From JACCYQ01 sp036675565 (GTDB taxonomy: Bacteria > Bacteroidota > Bacteroidia > Chitinophagales > Chitinophagaceae), in contig JAKFER010000312.1 of the NCBI GenBank assembly GCA_036675565.1, forward strand, positions 1 to 37,693: DNA of 37,693 bases, written 5' to 3'. The notes under the pieces were generated by a model, which made no database searches, was not told where the DNA came from, and worked only from the letters and a program-made list of their open reading frames with translations. Of the stretch, positions 1 to 9,020 are shown one piece after another (the stretch's first letter is position 1; every line of letters begins with the position of its first letter). The translations under genes were made by a program, and so were the position numbers.

Positions 1-1749
1 GAATTTATCAGTGTAAGTGAATTGGCTAACCTGATAGATGTAAGTTTTGCAGAAGTCATCAGCAAGTGTATGAGCCTGGGTATCATGGTGTCCATCAATC
101 AACGCCTGGATGCGGAAGTCATTGAACTGGTAGCCGGTGAATTTGGTTACGATGTGGAATTTATAGATGTAGAGAAGCAAATGGAATTGGAGGAAGAAGA
201 GGATGATGATGAAGCCGAACTTCAACCTCGTTCCCCGATAGTAACGATCATGGGTCACGTGGATCATGGTAAAACATCGTTGCTTGACTATATCCGGAGC
301 GCAAACGTGGTTGGTGGTGAGGCCGGAGGTATTACCCAGCATATTGGTGCATACCAGGTAACATTGCCAAACGAAAAAGTAATAACCTTCCTGGATACAC
401 CGGGACACGAAGCGTTTACAGCTATGCGTGCCCGTGGTGCCAAGATCACGGATATTGCCGTAATTGTAATTGCAGCGGATGATGCCATCATGCCTCAAAC
501 AAAAGAAGCCATCAGCCATGCACAGGCTGCTGGTGTTCAGATGATCTTCGCTATTAATAAAATTGATAAAGATGGCGCCAACCCGCAAAAGATCTATGAG
601 CAGTTGGCCAACATGAATATATTGGTTGAATCCTGGGGTGGTAAATTCCAAAGCCAGGAGATCTCTGCAAAACAGGGTCTTAACATCGACCTTTTATTGG
701 AAAAAATATTGCTTGAAGCTGAAATTCTTGACCTGAAAGCCAACCCTGACAGGGAAGGATCGGGATCAGTGATCGAAGCAACCCTCGATAAAGGGCGTGG
801 GTATGTTGCCACTATCCTGGTGCAAAATGGTACATTAAAAGCCGGAGATCTGGTAGTTAGTGGCCAATTCTATGGCCGTGTAAAGGCAATGTTCAATGAA
901 AGAGGGAAGAAAGTGGATGAAGCCAAACCTTCAGCCCCGGTTCTCATTCTTGGATTAAATGGTGCACCACAGGCAGGTGAGAAATTCAAGGTTTACCAGG
1001 ATGAATCAGAAGCAAAAAATATTGCCAACCGACGTGCACAAATTCAACGTGAACAGGGTATCAGGGCTAAAAAACATATTACACTCGATGAGATCGGTCG
1101 CCGACTTGCATTGGGTAACTTTAAAGAACTGAACATGATCATCAAAGGTGACGTGGACGGTTCAATCGAAGCATTGAGCGATTCATTGCAAAAACTTTCA
1201 ACGGAAGAAATTGCCGTTAGAGTTGTACATAAAGCAGTAGGTGCAATTACGGAAAGTGATGTGTTGCTTGCAACTGCATCAGATGCTATCATTGTAGGTT
1301 TTAACGTTCGTCCATCTGTACAGGCTTCCAGGCTTGCCGATACGGAAGGTGTTGAGATTAAAACATACTCAATCATCTATAACGTAATCGATGAAGTGAA
1401 GAGCGCCATGGAAGGTATGCTTGAACCTAAGATCCAGGAAAAGATAGTAGCTAATGTAGAAGTAAGAGACGTATTTAAATTTGATAAAGCTACAGTAGCT
1501 GGTTGTTATGTGTTGGATGGCCGCATTAAGCGGGATAATAAAGTCCGACTGATACGTGATGGTATCGTGGTGTATCCAACAGGGGAAGGTGTGAATGCTG
1601 AGCTGGGATCTTTAAAACGTTTTAAAGACGATGTAAAAGAAGTATTAAGTGGAATGGAATGTGGTATTACCATTAAAAATTACGCAGATCTGAAAGTAGG
1701 CGATGTCATTGAAGCATATGAAGTTGAAGAAGTGAAGCGTACATTATAA
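1..1749 (+). CDS. infB: Translation initiation factor IF-2 (3' part)
   Basis: GTPase that brings initiator fMet-tRNA to the 30S subunit and promotes subunit joining in the cytoplasm. The reading frame is open from the first base, so the gene starts left of the window; the apparent TTG start at 22 is internal. The fragment begins in the conserved IF-2 N-terminal segment (EFISVSELANLIDVSF), followed by an acidic linker. The G domain has GHVDHGKT near fragment residue 85, DTPGHEAF (G3) and NKID near 186 (G4). Domains II, III and the C-terminal fMet-tRNA-binding domain follow to a TAA stop. About 582 residues are present, with no frameshift. In Bacteroidota infB normally follows rimP and nusA, which would lie outside the window. 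The identification is secure. Confidence 0.97.
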   Translation, partial: EFISVSELANLIDVSFAEVISKCMSLGIMVSINQRLDAEVIELVAGEFGYDVEFIDVEKQMELEEEEDDDEAELQPRSPIVTIMGHVDHGKTSLLDYIRSANVVGGEAGGITQHIGAYQVTLPNEKVITFLDTPGHEAFTAMRARGAKITDIAVIVIAADDAIMPQTKEAISHAQAAGVQMIFAINKIDKDGANPQKIYEQLANMNILVESWGGKFQSQEISAKQGLNIDLLLEKILLEAEILDLKANPDREGSGSVIEATLDKGRGYVATILVQNGTLKAGDLVVSGQFYGRVKAMFNERGKKVDEAKPSAPVLILGLNGAPQAGEKFKVYQDESEAKNIANRRAQIQREQGIRAKKHITLDEIGRRLALGNFKELNMIIKGDVDGSIEALSDSLQKLSTEEIAVRVVHKAVGAITESDVLLATASDAIIVGFNVRPSVQASRLADTEGVEIKTYSIIYNVIDEVKSAMEGMLEPKIQEKIVANVEVRDVFKFDKATVAGCYVLDGRIKRDNKVRLIRDGIVVYPTGEGVNAELGSLKRFKDDVKEVLSGMECGITIKNYADLKVGDVIEAYEVEEVKRTL

Positions 1750-1843
1750 TTGCCGATCCAGTCAGTCACCAAACTTTTGTTAATTACCCTTTTTCGCCTT
1801 TATACCATCAGGCAATCAGGTATTTTTGAAGATTAAGATAATT

Positions 1844-3208
1844 ATGAAGCAGGTTTTTTCTTTTTTCGTTACAATATGTTTGGCATTGGGCTCATTTGCC
1901 CAGGTAAAAAAAGTGGTCGCAGATAAAATAGCAGCTGTTGTTGGAGATAAAATCATCCTTCAGTCTGATATTAAAAATTCAATTGCTGATATTTCCCGCA
2001 GTGGCCAGGCAATCCCCGACAATGCAGAATGTCTTATTCTTGAACAAGCCCTTGTATCAAAAGTATTGATGCTGCAGGCTCAGAAAGATTCATTACCGGT
2101 TAGTGAAGAAGAAGTAGAAGCCGAATTGGACCAGCGTATCCGTTATTTTATTCAGCAATATGGCACCCAGGATGTATTGGAACAAGTAGCCGGTAAAACG
2201 GTTTACCAGATTAAAGATGATGCCAGAGAATCCGTAAGAGAAAGGAAACTGGCTGAAGCCATGCAACAAAAAATTGTTAGTAATGTACGCATTACCCCTA
2301 CAGAGGTGAAAGCGTTTTATGATAAAATACCTAAAGACAGTCTTCCTTATTTTGAATCAGAGGTTGAAATTGGGCAAATTGTTTTATATCCAAAAGCCAA
2401 CCGCGACCTGGAACTTTACGTAATAGATGAATTGAATAATTACAAAAGACAGATCACCAGTGGTGTGGCTACTTTTGATCAATTAGCAAAAAGATATTCT
2501 GAAGATCCGGGAAGTAAGGATCGGGGTGGAATGTTTCAATTAAACAGGAATGATAAGGGTGTGGATCCTACATTCCTGGTGGCAGCTTTTCGATTAAAAG
2601 AAGGTGAGATGTCACCGGTAATTAAATCAAAATTCGGTTATCACCTGATCCAGATGGTTCAACGAAGTGGTGATGATGCCGTGGTTCGCCATATTTTGCG
2701 CATACCATCCATTACTGATGTAGAAACGAATGCAGTGATTAACAGGTTGGATACAATCCGTGCACAGTTGATCACCAATTCAATCAGTTTTACCGATGCG
2801 GCTACAAAATATACCGAAGATGAAAATGCATCATTTACCGGTCCTTATATTGTAGGTCGCGGGGGTTCAACTTTTCTTACCATCGATCAACTGGATCGGG
2901 AAGTAGTTAGCCAGCTTGATAAAATGAATCCCGGTGAATACTCTCAACCTATGGTATATACAGATGACCGTGGTAAAAAAGCAGTACGTCTTCTATATTT
3001 CAAATCCCGCTCTCAACCTCACCGCCTGAACCTGGTAGATGATTATAATAAAATTTCAGAAATGGCTATGGAGGAAAAAAAGATGTTCACCCTGGAAAAA
3101 TGGTTAAACACCAGGATTCCTTCTTACTATATCATGCTTGATGAAGAACATCAAACCTGCGAGCAATTGACCCGGTGGGTAACTCCAGCTAATGCATCGA
3201 TCAACTAA
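1844..3208 (+). CDS. SurA-like periplasmic parvulin peptidyl-prolyl isomerase
   Basis: Predicted periplasmic chaperone/isomerase that helps outer-membrane proteins fold. The ATG at 1844 is preferred over a TTG 18 bases upstream because it begins a clean signal peptide (MKQVFSFFVTICLALGSFAQ). Residues ~25-160 resemble the SurA N-terminal chaperone region (VADKIAAVVGDKIILQSDI). A first parvulin domain spans about 170-275 (FDQLAKRYSEDPGSKDRGG, FGYHLIQM). A second, more divergent one spans about 280-390 (VRHILRIP). Length of 454 residues is close to E. coli SurA (428). It follows infB by 94 bases and may be partly co-transcribed with it; TATTTTTG at 1821-1828 is a possible -7 element but lies very close to the start. 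The family call is firm, but true orthology to surA is less certain because Bacteroidota often carry several paralogues. Confidence 0.9.
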   Translation: MKQVFSFFVTICLALGSFAQVKKVVADKIAAVVGDKIILQSDIKNSIADISRSGQAIPDNAECLILEQALVSKVLMLQAQKDSLPVSEEEVEAELDQRIRYFIQQYGTQDVLEQVAGKTVYQIKDDARESVRERKLAEAMQQKIVSNVRITPTEVKAFYDKIPKDSLPYFESEVEIGQIVLYPKANRDLELYVIDELNNYKRQITSGVATFDQLAKRYSEDPGSKDRGGMFQLNRNDKGVDPTFLVAAFRLKEGEMSPVIKSKFGYHLIQMVQRSGDDAVVRHILRIPSITDVETNAVINRLDTIRAQLITNSISFTDAATKYTEDENASFTGPYIVGRGGSTFLTIDQLDREVVSQLDKMNPGEYSQPMVYTDDRGKKAVRLLYFKSRSQPHRLNLVDDYNKISEMAMEEKKMFTLEKWLNTRIPSYYIMLDEEHQTCEQLTRWVTPANASIN

Positions 3209-3368
3209 CCTGTGTTTCTGATAGGCTTGCAATAATGGTTATTCAGTAATCGTTATAAATACCCAAATACTTTATATACAGGTCCTCTATTGTGCGTTAA
3301 TTTCATACCTGCAATTTTGATGACCTATTAAATTTTTGGGTTGCCAAAATTAAAGTGCAGGTCCGCTT

Positions 3369-5915
3369 ATGAAAACCATCCACCAAAACCTGCCGGCATG
3401 TCTTGATACATCCGGTCATTTCTTTTTTATCATTCTCGATAGGGATGGTTTGATTAAATACCTTAATCCTCTTTATCAAAAAAAGATCAGTTATTTAACA
3501 TCTGCTATCCATGATCTTTCTTTTTTCATGGAAGATATTTCTCCCGATGCATCATTTGTAAAAAAAACATTCAAGGATTTTTTATCAGGCAGGCCGGGTT
3601 CAAATTTAATTGAACAACGTTTTGTTAATGAGGATGGTGATTTTATTTATATCAGGTGGGAATTGAACCTGGTTCATTTTGAAGATGAAGAAGAGCGTAC
3701 TATACAATGCATTGGTGTTGATATAACCGATCTTAAAAGAGATAAATCAACCCTTGAAAAGAAAGCAGATCATTATCACCTGCTATACCAGTCTTCGCTC
3801 TTGCCCCGGTTGGTTTTCGATGCAAAAACTTTCAGGGTATTAGACGCTAATCCATCAACGATCCGTTTTTTTCAATACAGCAGGGAAGAATTACTGCGTA
3901 GCTCCATAAAACAATTACTCAGCCCTGAAAGTTGGAGCAGGCTTCAATCAGTACTTCCAGGAAAGAAAAATATGGAAAGCTGGAAAATGGATTGTATTTC
4001 CCAGCTTAAAAATGGCGAACAGGTTAACAGCCAACTGCATTTGATAAGTAATATAGAGGATAATAATCCTTTTTTTCAGGTTACATTGATCAATGATCCC
4101 CGAGACCTGGAAAGCCAGGCTAATATTCTTGAAAATGTATCTGATATTATTATTACAACAGACAGCAGGGAAATGGTAAAAACCTGGAATAGAGTTGCCG
4201 AGCAATTTTATGGAATAGCAGAACAGGATGCAATAGGAAAACCAATTTCTGATTTAGTAACATTGGAATATGAAAATACCACCCGTGAACTGGCTGTTAG
4301 CGAAATGAAAACAAATGGCATTTGGAAAGGCGAAGTGGCTTTTGAAAATAAATCAGGTGAAAAAAAATATCTCCTGAATTCTATCATGTTGTTAAAGCAT
4401 AACGGATATGATGATCCGGGTGTTTTGGTAGTAGGCAGGGATATAACTGAGCGAAAATTGGCCGAACGTAATTTGGCTGCTAGTGAACAATTTTACAGGA
4501 ACCTGATCGCTAATTCATTGGATGGAATGTTGATCCTGAATGAAGAAGGGATTATTCATTTTGTTTCCCCTTCGGTAGAAAATATTTTGGGATATACCAG
4601 GGAGGATATCATAAACAAAAATGCATTTATTTATATACACCCGGATGATTATGCTTTTACTGTAAATGGATTTGAGCAGGAATTGAATGCTCAATCTGTT
4701 TTAAAATCCATTGTGGTCAGGCTATTACATAAAAACGGCCATTGGATCTGGTGCATGCTGCGAGGCCACAACCTGGTAAGCAATCCATATGTAAATGGGA
4801 TGGTCATTTATTTTTATGATGACACGCTTCGCAAAAATGCCCGGGAAGTATTGAAAGAAAACGAATCAAGGTTTCGCCGCCTGATAACAGATCTGCAATC
4901 TGGTGTAATGCTGATGAATGCACAAATGGAAATTACCTTATGTAATAAAGCAGGCCTGGAATTATTGGGTTATAAGAATGAAGAAAAGATTTTGGCAAAG
5001 ACAACATCCGACCTGGACTGGGATTTTGTTGATGAAAATAATTTACCGCTGGAATTTATGCAGCGTCCCAGTTATTTGGCTTTTCAAAATAAAAAAGCAG
5101 TAAAGAATGTGGTAATGGGCCTCATGCAACCTCATATGAAAAACCGAATATGGATATTGGTAAATGCGGTGCCAATATTAAATTCAGATGGTGAATTGCT
5201 GCATGTTATTACATCATTCAGTGATATTACAGAACGCAGAAAACTGGAACAAAAGCTACGCAAAGAAGAAATCAACAAGCAAAAACAATTAACGCAGGCT
5301 ACCATTGATGGACAAGAAAAGGAAAGAAAAGAAATAGGAAAGGAACTTCATGACAATGTTGGACAGCAACTGACCACCACTAAACTGTTCCTGGATATTG
5401 CAAAAAGCCATGCCGATAATAATGTGATTGAAATGATCAACATGGCTATTAAAGGTGTTTCAGATGCTATTAATGAAGTGAGATCTATTTCCCGTTCTTT
5501 AGTTCCACCTACACTGGGTGACCTGGGATTGATAGATTCTGTAAAAGAACTTTGTCAATCACTGAAGAGAACGCAGGCGTTCCAGATCCGTTTTTATCAT
5601 AATGGATTTGATGAAAATAAGTTACCGGCCAATCAGGCTTTGATGTTTTATCGCATTATACAGGAACAGGTTAATAATATTATTAAACATTCCGAGGCAA
5701 GAGCTGTGATTCTAAAATTAGGAACGGAAAATGAACACACCGTTTTAGTCATTGTAGATAATGGAAAAGGCTTTGACCCGGCCAATCACAAAAAAGGGCT
5801 GGGACTTATAAACATGGCCAACCGGGCCGAATTATTCAATGGCAAACTGGAAATTACTACAGGAGTTAATAAAGGCTGTAAAATCCGCGTTGCTATCCCG
5901 TTTAATCAACCTTAA
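3369..5915 (+). CDS. Multi-PAS sensor histidine kinase, NarX/DegS-type (HisKA_3)
   Basis: Sensor kinase of 848 residues. Five PAS-like modules are suggested, at about 15-125, 137-240, 254-365, 374-490 and 500-620; three end in the typical PAC tail (DITDLKRD, DITERKLAE, DITERRKLE). A coiled linker leads to the dimerisation/phosphotransfer segment EKERKEIGKELHDNVGQQL, placing the phosphoacceptor at His661. The ELHDxxGQ form marks the HPK7/HisKA_3 class, which normally pairs with LuxR-type regulators. The ATPase domain has an N box (NNIIKH, ~767), G1 DNGKGF (~797) and G2 KGLGLINM. I see no signal peptide or membrane span, so it is probably a cytoplasmic sensor. No response regulator adjoins it, so it looks like an orphan. 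Ligand unknown; at least one PAS may bind a cofactor, but this cannot be read from sequence. Confidence 0.92.
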   Translation: MKTIHQNLPACLDTSGHFFFIILDRDGLIKYLNPLYQKKISYLTSAIHDLSFFMEDISPDASFVKKTFKDFLSGRPGSNLIEQRFVNEDGDFIYIRWELNLVHFEDEEERTIQCIGVDITDLKRDKSTLEKKADHYHLLYQSSLLPRLVFDAKTFRVLDANPSTIRFFQYSREELLRSSIKQLLSPESWSRLQSVLPGKKNMESWKMDCISQLKNGEQVNSQLHLISNIEDNNPFFQVTLINDPRDLESQANILENVSDIIITTDSREMVKTWNRVAEQFYGIAEQDAIGKPISDLVTLEYENTTRELAVSEMKTNGIWKGEVAFENKSGEKKYLLNSIMLLKHNGYDDPGVLVVGRDITERKLAERNLAASEQFYRNLIANSLDGMLILNEEGIIHFVSPSVENILGYTREDIINKNAFIYIHPDDYAFTVNGFEQELNAQSVLKSIVVRLLHKNGHWIWCMLRGHNLVSNPYVNGMVIYFYDDTLRKNAREVLKENESRFRRLITDLQSGVMLMNAQMEITLCNKAGLELLGYKNEEKILAKTTSDLDWDFVDENNLPLEFMQRPSYLAFQNKKAVKNVVMGLMQPHMKNRIWILVNAVPILNSDGELLHVITSFSDITERRKLEQKLRKEEINKQKQLTQATIDGQEKERKEIGKELHDNVGQQLTTTKLFLDIAKSHADNNVIEMINMAIKGVSDAINEVRSISRSLVPPTLGDLGLIDSVKELCQSLKRTQAFQIRFYHNGFDENKLPANQALMFYRIIQEQVNNIIKHSEARAVILKLGTENEHTVLVIVDNGKGFDPANHKKGLGLINMANRAELFNGKLEITTGVNKGCKIRVAIPFNQP

Positions 5916-5952
5916 TTGTGTTGAATTAACATGCTGCTAAAAATTTATCTCA

Positions 5953-5960
5953 TAACTTTG
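5953..5960 (+). promoter_or_regulatory. Candidate Bacteroidota -7 promoter element
   Basis: TAACTTTG matches the Bacteroidota consensus TAnnTTTG and lies 25 bases upstream of the ATG of the PurF-like gene, giving a predicted start of transcription near 5967. No good -33 TTG lies at the usual spacing, so support is moderate. Confidence 0.4.
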
Positions 5961-5985
5961 CGGCTTCTTTTCAACAGCTATTTAC

Positions 5986-7833
5986 ATGAGCGATTCCATC
6001 AAGCATGAATGCGGCCTTGCATTTATAAGATTACGAAAACCTTTTGCTTATTATCAGCAGAAATATGGTACCGTAATGTGGGGCTTAAACAAGTTGTACC
6101 TGCTGATGGAAAAGCAACACAACCGAGGCCAGGATGGTGCCGGTGTAGCGGCCGTTAAACTCGATGTGGAACCTGGCTATCCATTTCTTCATCGCATTCG
6201 CAGCAACAGCAATCAACCTATTGCAGATGTATTCCGCCGCATTGGTGACGAAGTGAATGAGCTGGAAAAGTTCAATCCCGATATTAAAAAACACCCCGGC
6301 CTCATGAAGGGTCATATCCAATTCATGGGTGAATTGTTGATGGGTCACCTGCGATATGGTACACAAGGAAAAAATGATGTTGATTTCTGTCATCCGTTTA
6401 TTAAGCGCCACACCATACCAAGTCGCAACCTTGCATTAGCAGGTAATTTTAACCTGGTAAATACAGACGAACTTTTTGGTTTGGTTAATATAGATCCAGG
6501 AGAATTTCAGCGTCAAAGTGACCTGGCGGCCATGATGGAAGTAATTTATCATTTCCTGGTGAAGGCTGATGAAGCCTCACCACATTCACTCAATATTGTT
6601 GATGTATTAAAAAAAGCATTGCCATTATTTGATGGTGGTTATCATGTGGGTGGAATTACCGGCAACGGAACTGGTTTTGTTTTTCGCGATGCACATGGTA
6701 TACGCCCATCTTATTATTATAGTGATGATGAAGTGATTGTTGCAGCATCTGAAAGAGCTGCAATCCGCACGGCATTCCATGTAGAGGAAAACCAGGTGAA
6801 AGAGCTGATGCCGGGTCATGCGCTGATCGCAGATGCTAAAGGCGGTTGTCATATAGAACAGATCGTGGAACCAAAAGAAAGAAAAGCATGCAGCTTTGAG
6901 CGTATTTATTTTTCCAGGGGCAGTGATGAGAAAATTTACAGGGAAAGATCCCGACTTGGATATAATTTAAGCAAACAGGTTCTGGATAGTATTGATCATG
7001 ACCTGAAGAATACTATTTTTTCATTTATTCCCAATACAGCGGAAGTTGCCTTTTATGGTTTGCTGAAGGGCATGGAAGATTACCTGAACAAGGTAAAAAT
7101 TGAACGCATTTTAAGCTGGGGTAAAGAATTTGATGCCGACAAACTATCGGAGATGGTTAACCGTAGAATACGGATTGAAAAAATCGCCATCAAAGATGTA
7201 AAGATGCGCACTTTTATTACCCAGGATGTTGGCCGTAATGAAATGGTTCAACACGTGTATGATATTACCTATGGAACGGTAAAAAAAGATGTGGATACAT
7301 TGGTGGTCATCGACGATTCAATTGTACGTGGTACTACATTGAAAGAAAGCATTATCCGGATGCTGAGCCGCTTATCACCCAAACGTATTGTGGTTATTTC
7401 AAGTGCCCCGCAAATCCGTTACCCTGATTGTTATGGAATTGATATGAGTAAATTGGGAGAATTTATTGCATTTAATGCGGCTATTGAATTATTAAAAGAA
7501 GAAGGTCGGTTGGATCTTTTGAAGGAATTGCATGAAAAATGTAAAGACCTGCATCGCAATAATCAACTCCATTCTGAGAATGTAGTAAAGCAGGTATATA
7601 AGTCTTTTACCCCGGAACAGTTATCAAAAAAAATCGCGGAACTCATAACACCTGCAGATGTGCAGGTACCCGTTGACGTTATTTACCAAACCATCGAATC
7701 TTTACACGAAGCTTGTCCTACCAACACCGGGGACTGGTATTTTACCGGCAATTATCCAACACCAGGAGGTAACCGCGTGGTAAATAAAGCATTTATGAAT
7801 TATATGGATGGAAAGAATGTAAGAGGATATTGA
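5986..7833 (+). CDS. Long PurF-like amidophosphoribosyltransferase
   Basis: Resembles glutamine PRPP amidotransferase, the first committed step of purine synthesis (PRPP + glutamine to phosphoribosylamine). The N-terminal class II glutaminase domain has the candidate nucleophile Cys9 after an eight-residue leader (MSDSIKHEC), plus QHNRGQDGAG and GHLRYGTQG. The C-terminal phosphoribosyltransferase domain carries the intact PRPP motif VVIDDSIVRGTT (Asp443-Asp444). At 615 residues it is about 110 longer than E. coli PurF (505). Where PurF has HNGN in the glutaminase oxyanion region, this protein has LAGN (Ala152-Gly153-Asn154). I recall a long PurF-type subfamily being widespread in Bacteroidota, often alongside a standard PurF; whether this is the main enzyme or that paralogue cannot be settled here, so no symbol is given. 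It stands alone between two intergenic gaps. Confidence 0.88.
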   Translation: MSDSIKHECGLAFIRLRKPFAYYQQKYGTVMWGLNKLYLLMEKQHNRGQDGAGVAAVKLDVEPGYPFLHRIRSNSNQPIADVFRRIGDEVNELEKFNPDIKKHPGLMKGHIQFMGELLMGHLRYGTQGKNDVDFCHPFIKRHTIPSRNLALAGNFNLVNTDELFGLVNIDPGEFQRQSDLAAMMEVIYHFLVKADEASPHSLNIVDVLKKALPLFDGGYHVGGITGNGTGFVFRDAHGIRPSYYYSDDEVIVAASERAAIRTAFHVEENQVKELMPGHALIADAKGGCHIEQIVEPKERKACSFERIYFSRGSDEKIYRERSRLGYNLSKQVLDSIDHDLKNTIFSFIPNTAEVAFYGLLKGMEDYLNKVKIERILSWGKEFDADKLSEMVNRRIRIEKIAIKDVKMRTFITQDVGRNEMVQHVYDITYGTVKKDVDTLVVIDDSIVRGTTLKESIIRMLSRLSPKRIVVISSAPQIRYPDCYGIDMSKLGEFIAFNAAIELLKEEGRLDLLKELHEKCKDLHRNNQLHSENVVKQVYKSFTPEQLSKKIAELITPADVQVPVDVIYQTIESLHEACPTNTGDWYFTGNYPTPGGNRVVNKAFMNYMDGKNVRGY

Positions 7834-7936
7834 TTTTCAACTGTTGAATGCTGTTCACTTTTACGATACTAATAAGTTTTACGTAATTTGAACTTGATAA
7901 TAACACGCATCACCAGCTAAAACGTATGAATTGCAA

Positions 7937-8434
7937 ATGAAAACACTCCTTTTAATACGACATGCAAAAAGTAGTTGGGCAACCCCGGGATTAGATGATT
8001 TTGACAGGCCTTTGAATGATCGTGGTAAGCTGGATGCACCTGAAATGGCTGATCGCTTATTAAAAAGGAAGATTAAAATCAATGCATTTATTTCAAGCCC
8101 CGCAAAAAGAGCTCAAAAAACAGCCACCCGTTTTTTAAAAACATATGGATTTGATAAGGGAGATGTTATACTGGCTGAAAATCTTTATCATGCAAATGAA
8201 GAAGATTTTTTAGAAGTGATTGAAAATGCAAAAAAGAAATGGAATGTGATCGCTTTATTCTCTCATAATCCTGGCATTACTTCATTCGCCAGTTCACTTA
8301 CAGACATAAACATAGATAATATGCCCACCTGTTCAGTGTTTGCTGTACAAGTGGACACAGATGACTGGTCGCAGTTTTCTACAGCCAGTAAAAGTTTCCT
8401 GTTTTTCGATTATCCTAAATCGAACCAGGTTTAA
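7937..8434 (+). CDS. SixA-type histidine phosphatase
   Basis: Small (165 aa) cytoplasmic member of the histidine phosphatase superfamily. SixA removes phosphate from phosphohistidine on phosphotransfer proteins; the substrate here is unknown. The catalytic RHG-like motif is at the N terminus (LLLIRHAKSSW, His9) and the second catalytic His is in FSHNPGIT (His110). SPAKRAQKTA supplies the third conserved region. The ATG at 7937 is chosen over an in-frame TTG two codons earlier because the protein then starts directly with MKTLLLIRHAK, as in the family. Its stop codon overlaps the stop of the convergent lipoprotein gene. A link to the nearby orphan kinase is possible but speculative. Confidence 0.9.
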   Translation: MKTLLLIRHAKSSWATPGLDDFDRPLNDRGKLDAPEMADRLLKRKIKINAFISSPAKRAQKTATRFLKTYGFDKGDVILAENLYHANEEDFLEVIENAKKKWNVIALFSHNPGITSFASSLTDINIDNMPTCSVFAVQVDTDDWSQFSTASKSFLFFDYPKSNQV

Positions 8435-8841
8435 TTTTTAGTTAGTAATAATTGTTCGCCGGAAGTTGGATCTGTACAAACAAAGCGAATGCTACCCGAT
8501 TTATTTTCTACAACATTCCAACTGCGGTTTAATTGTTTTACACTTACTTCCGTTGCATTTAACTGGAGACTTACATTTTCATTGATCATATTCCAGTTAC
8601 CTTTCACCTGGGTTTGATCCATGTTAAAAACAGCCAACCCACCTTTATCAAATAAAAGTGTAAAATCTTCAAAGTTGTGAGATGTATTTGTAGTGGAATT
8701 GATAACCTGAACATTCCACTGATGTTTAATCAACAGTTCGCCAATATTATTTTCACCCAGTTCTTCATAATCAGGTGTGCAGGAAAAAAGAGCCATGCTG
8801 ATGAATAAGGTACATAAGCTTACAGGTAAATATTTTTTCAT
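8431..8841 (-). CDS. Small lipocalin-like lipoprotein, function unknown
   Basis: A 136-residue predicted lipoprotein. The signal peptide MKKYLPVSLCTLFISMALFSC ends in a lipobox-like LFSC, followed by a mature domain of alternating polar and hydrophobic residues (WNVQVIN, FTLLFDKGGLAVF, VKGNWNMI, VSLQLNATEVSVKQL) that suggests a small beta-barrel of the lipocalin-like/DUF type common in Bacteroidota. Likely attached to the outer or inner membrane. It converges with the SixA-type gene, with stop codons overlapping. Upstream lies a tandem 13-base repeat that may be regulatory. The lipoprotein call is good; the fold is an inference from pattern. Confidence 0.75.
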   Translation of the reverse strand: MKKYLPVSLCTLFISMALFSCTPDYEELGENNIGELLIKHQWNVQVINSTTNTSHNFEDFTLLFDKGGLAVFNMDQTQVKGNWNMINENVSLQLNATEVSVKQLNRSWNVVENKSGSIRFVCTDPTSGEQLLLTKN

Positions 8842-8863
8842 AAAGTTGGATTTAGGAATCTCA

Positions 8864-8892
8864 TTAACGAGACTACAGGTTAACGAGGCTAC
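8864..8892. repeat. Tandem 13-base repeat upstream of a lipoprotein gene
   Basis: TTAACGAGACTAC (8864-8876) is repeated as TTAACGAGGCTAC (8880-8892), a 16-base period with one mismatch, starting 23 bases upstream of the lipoprotein start. This spacing is suitable for a regulator contacting successive turns, but it may be chance. Confidence 0.5.
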
Positions 8893-9020
8893 GACCCAAT
8901 TATTTTATTATTTTATTTTAATTATCCTGATTGCAGCTTTTTCAATTATTGATCCGTAAAATGACTTCGGATAAATACGGGATGAAAACATTATTTGTAT
9001 GCCTGCGCTATTAAAAGAGT

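Noticed and set aside
7836..7848. TTCAACTGTTGAA palindrome after the PurF-like gene
   Set aside because: Stem is only six pairs with a one-base loop and no T tract follows, so it is not a convincing terminator.
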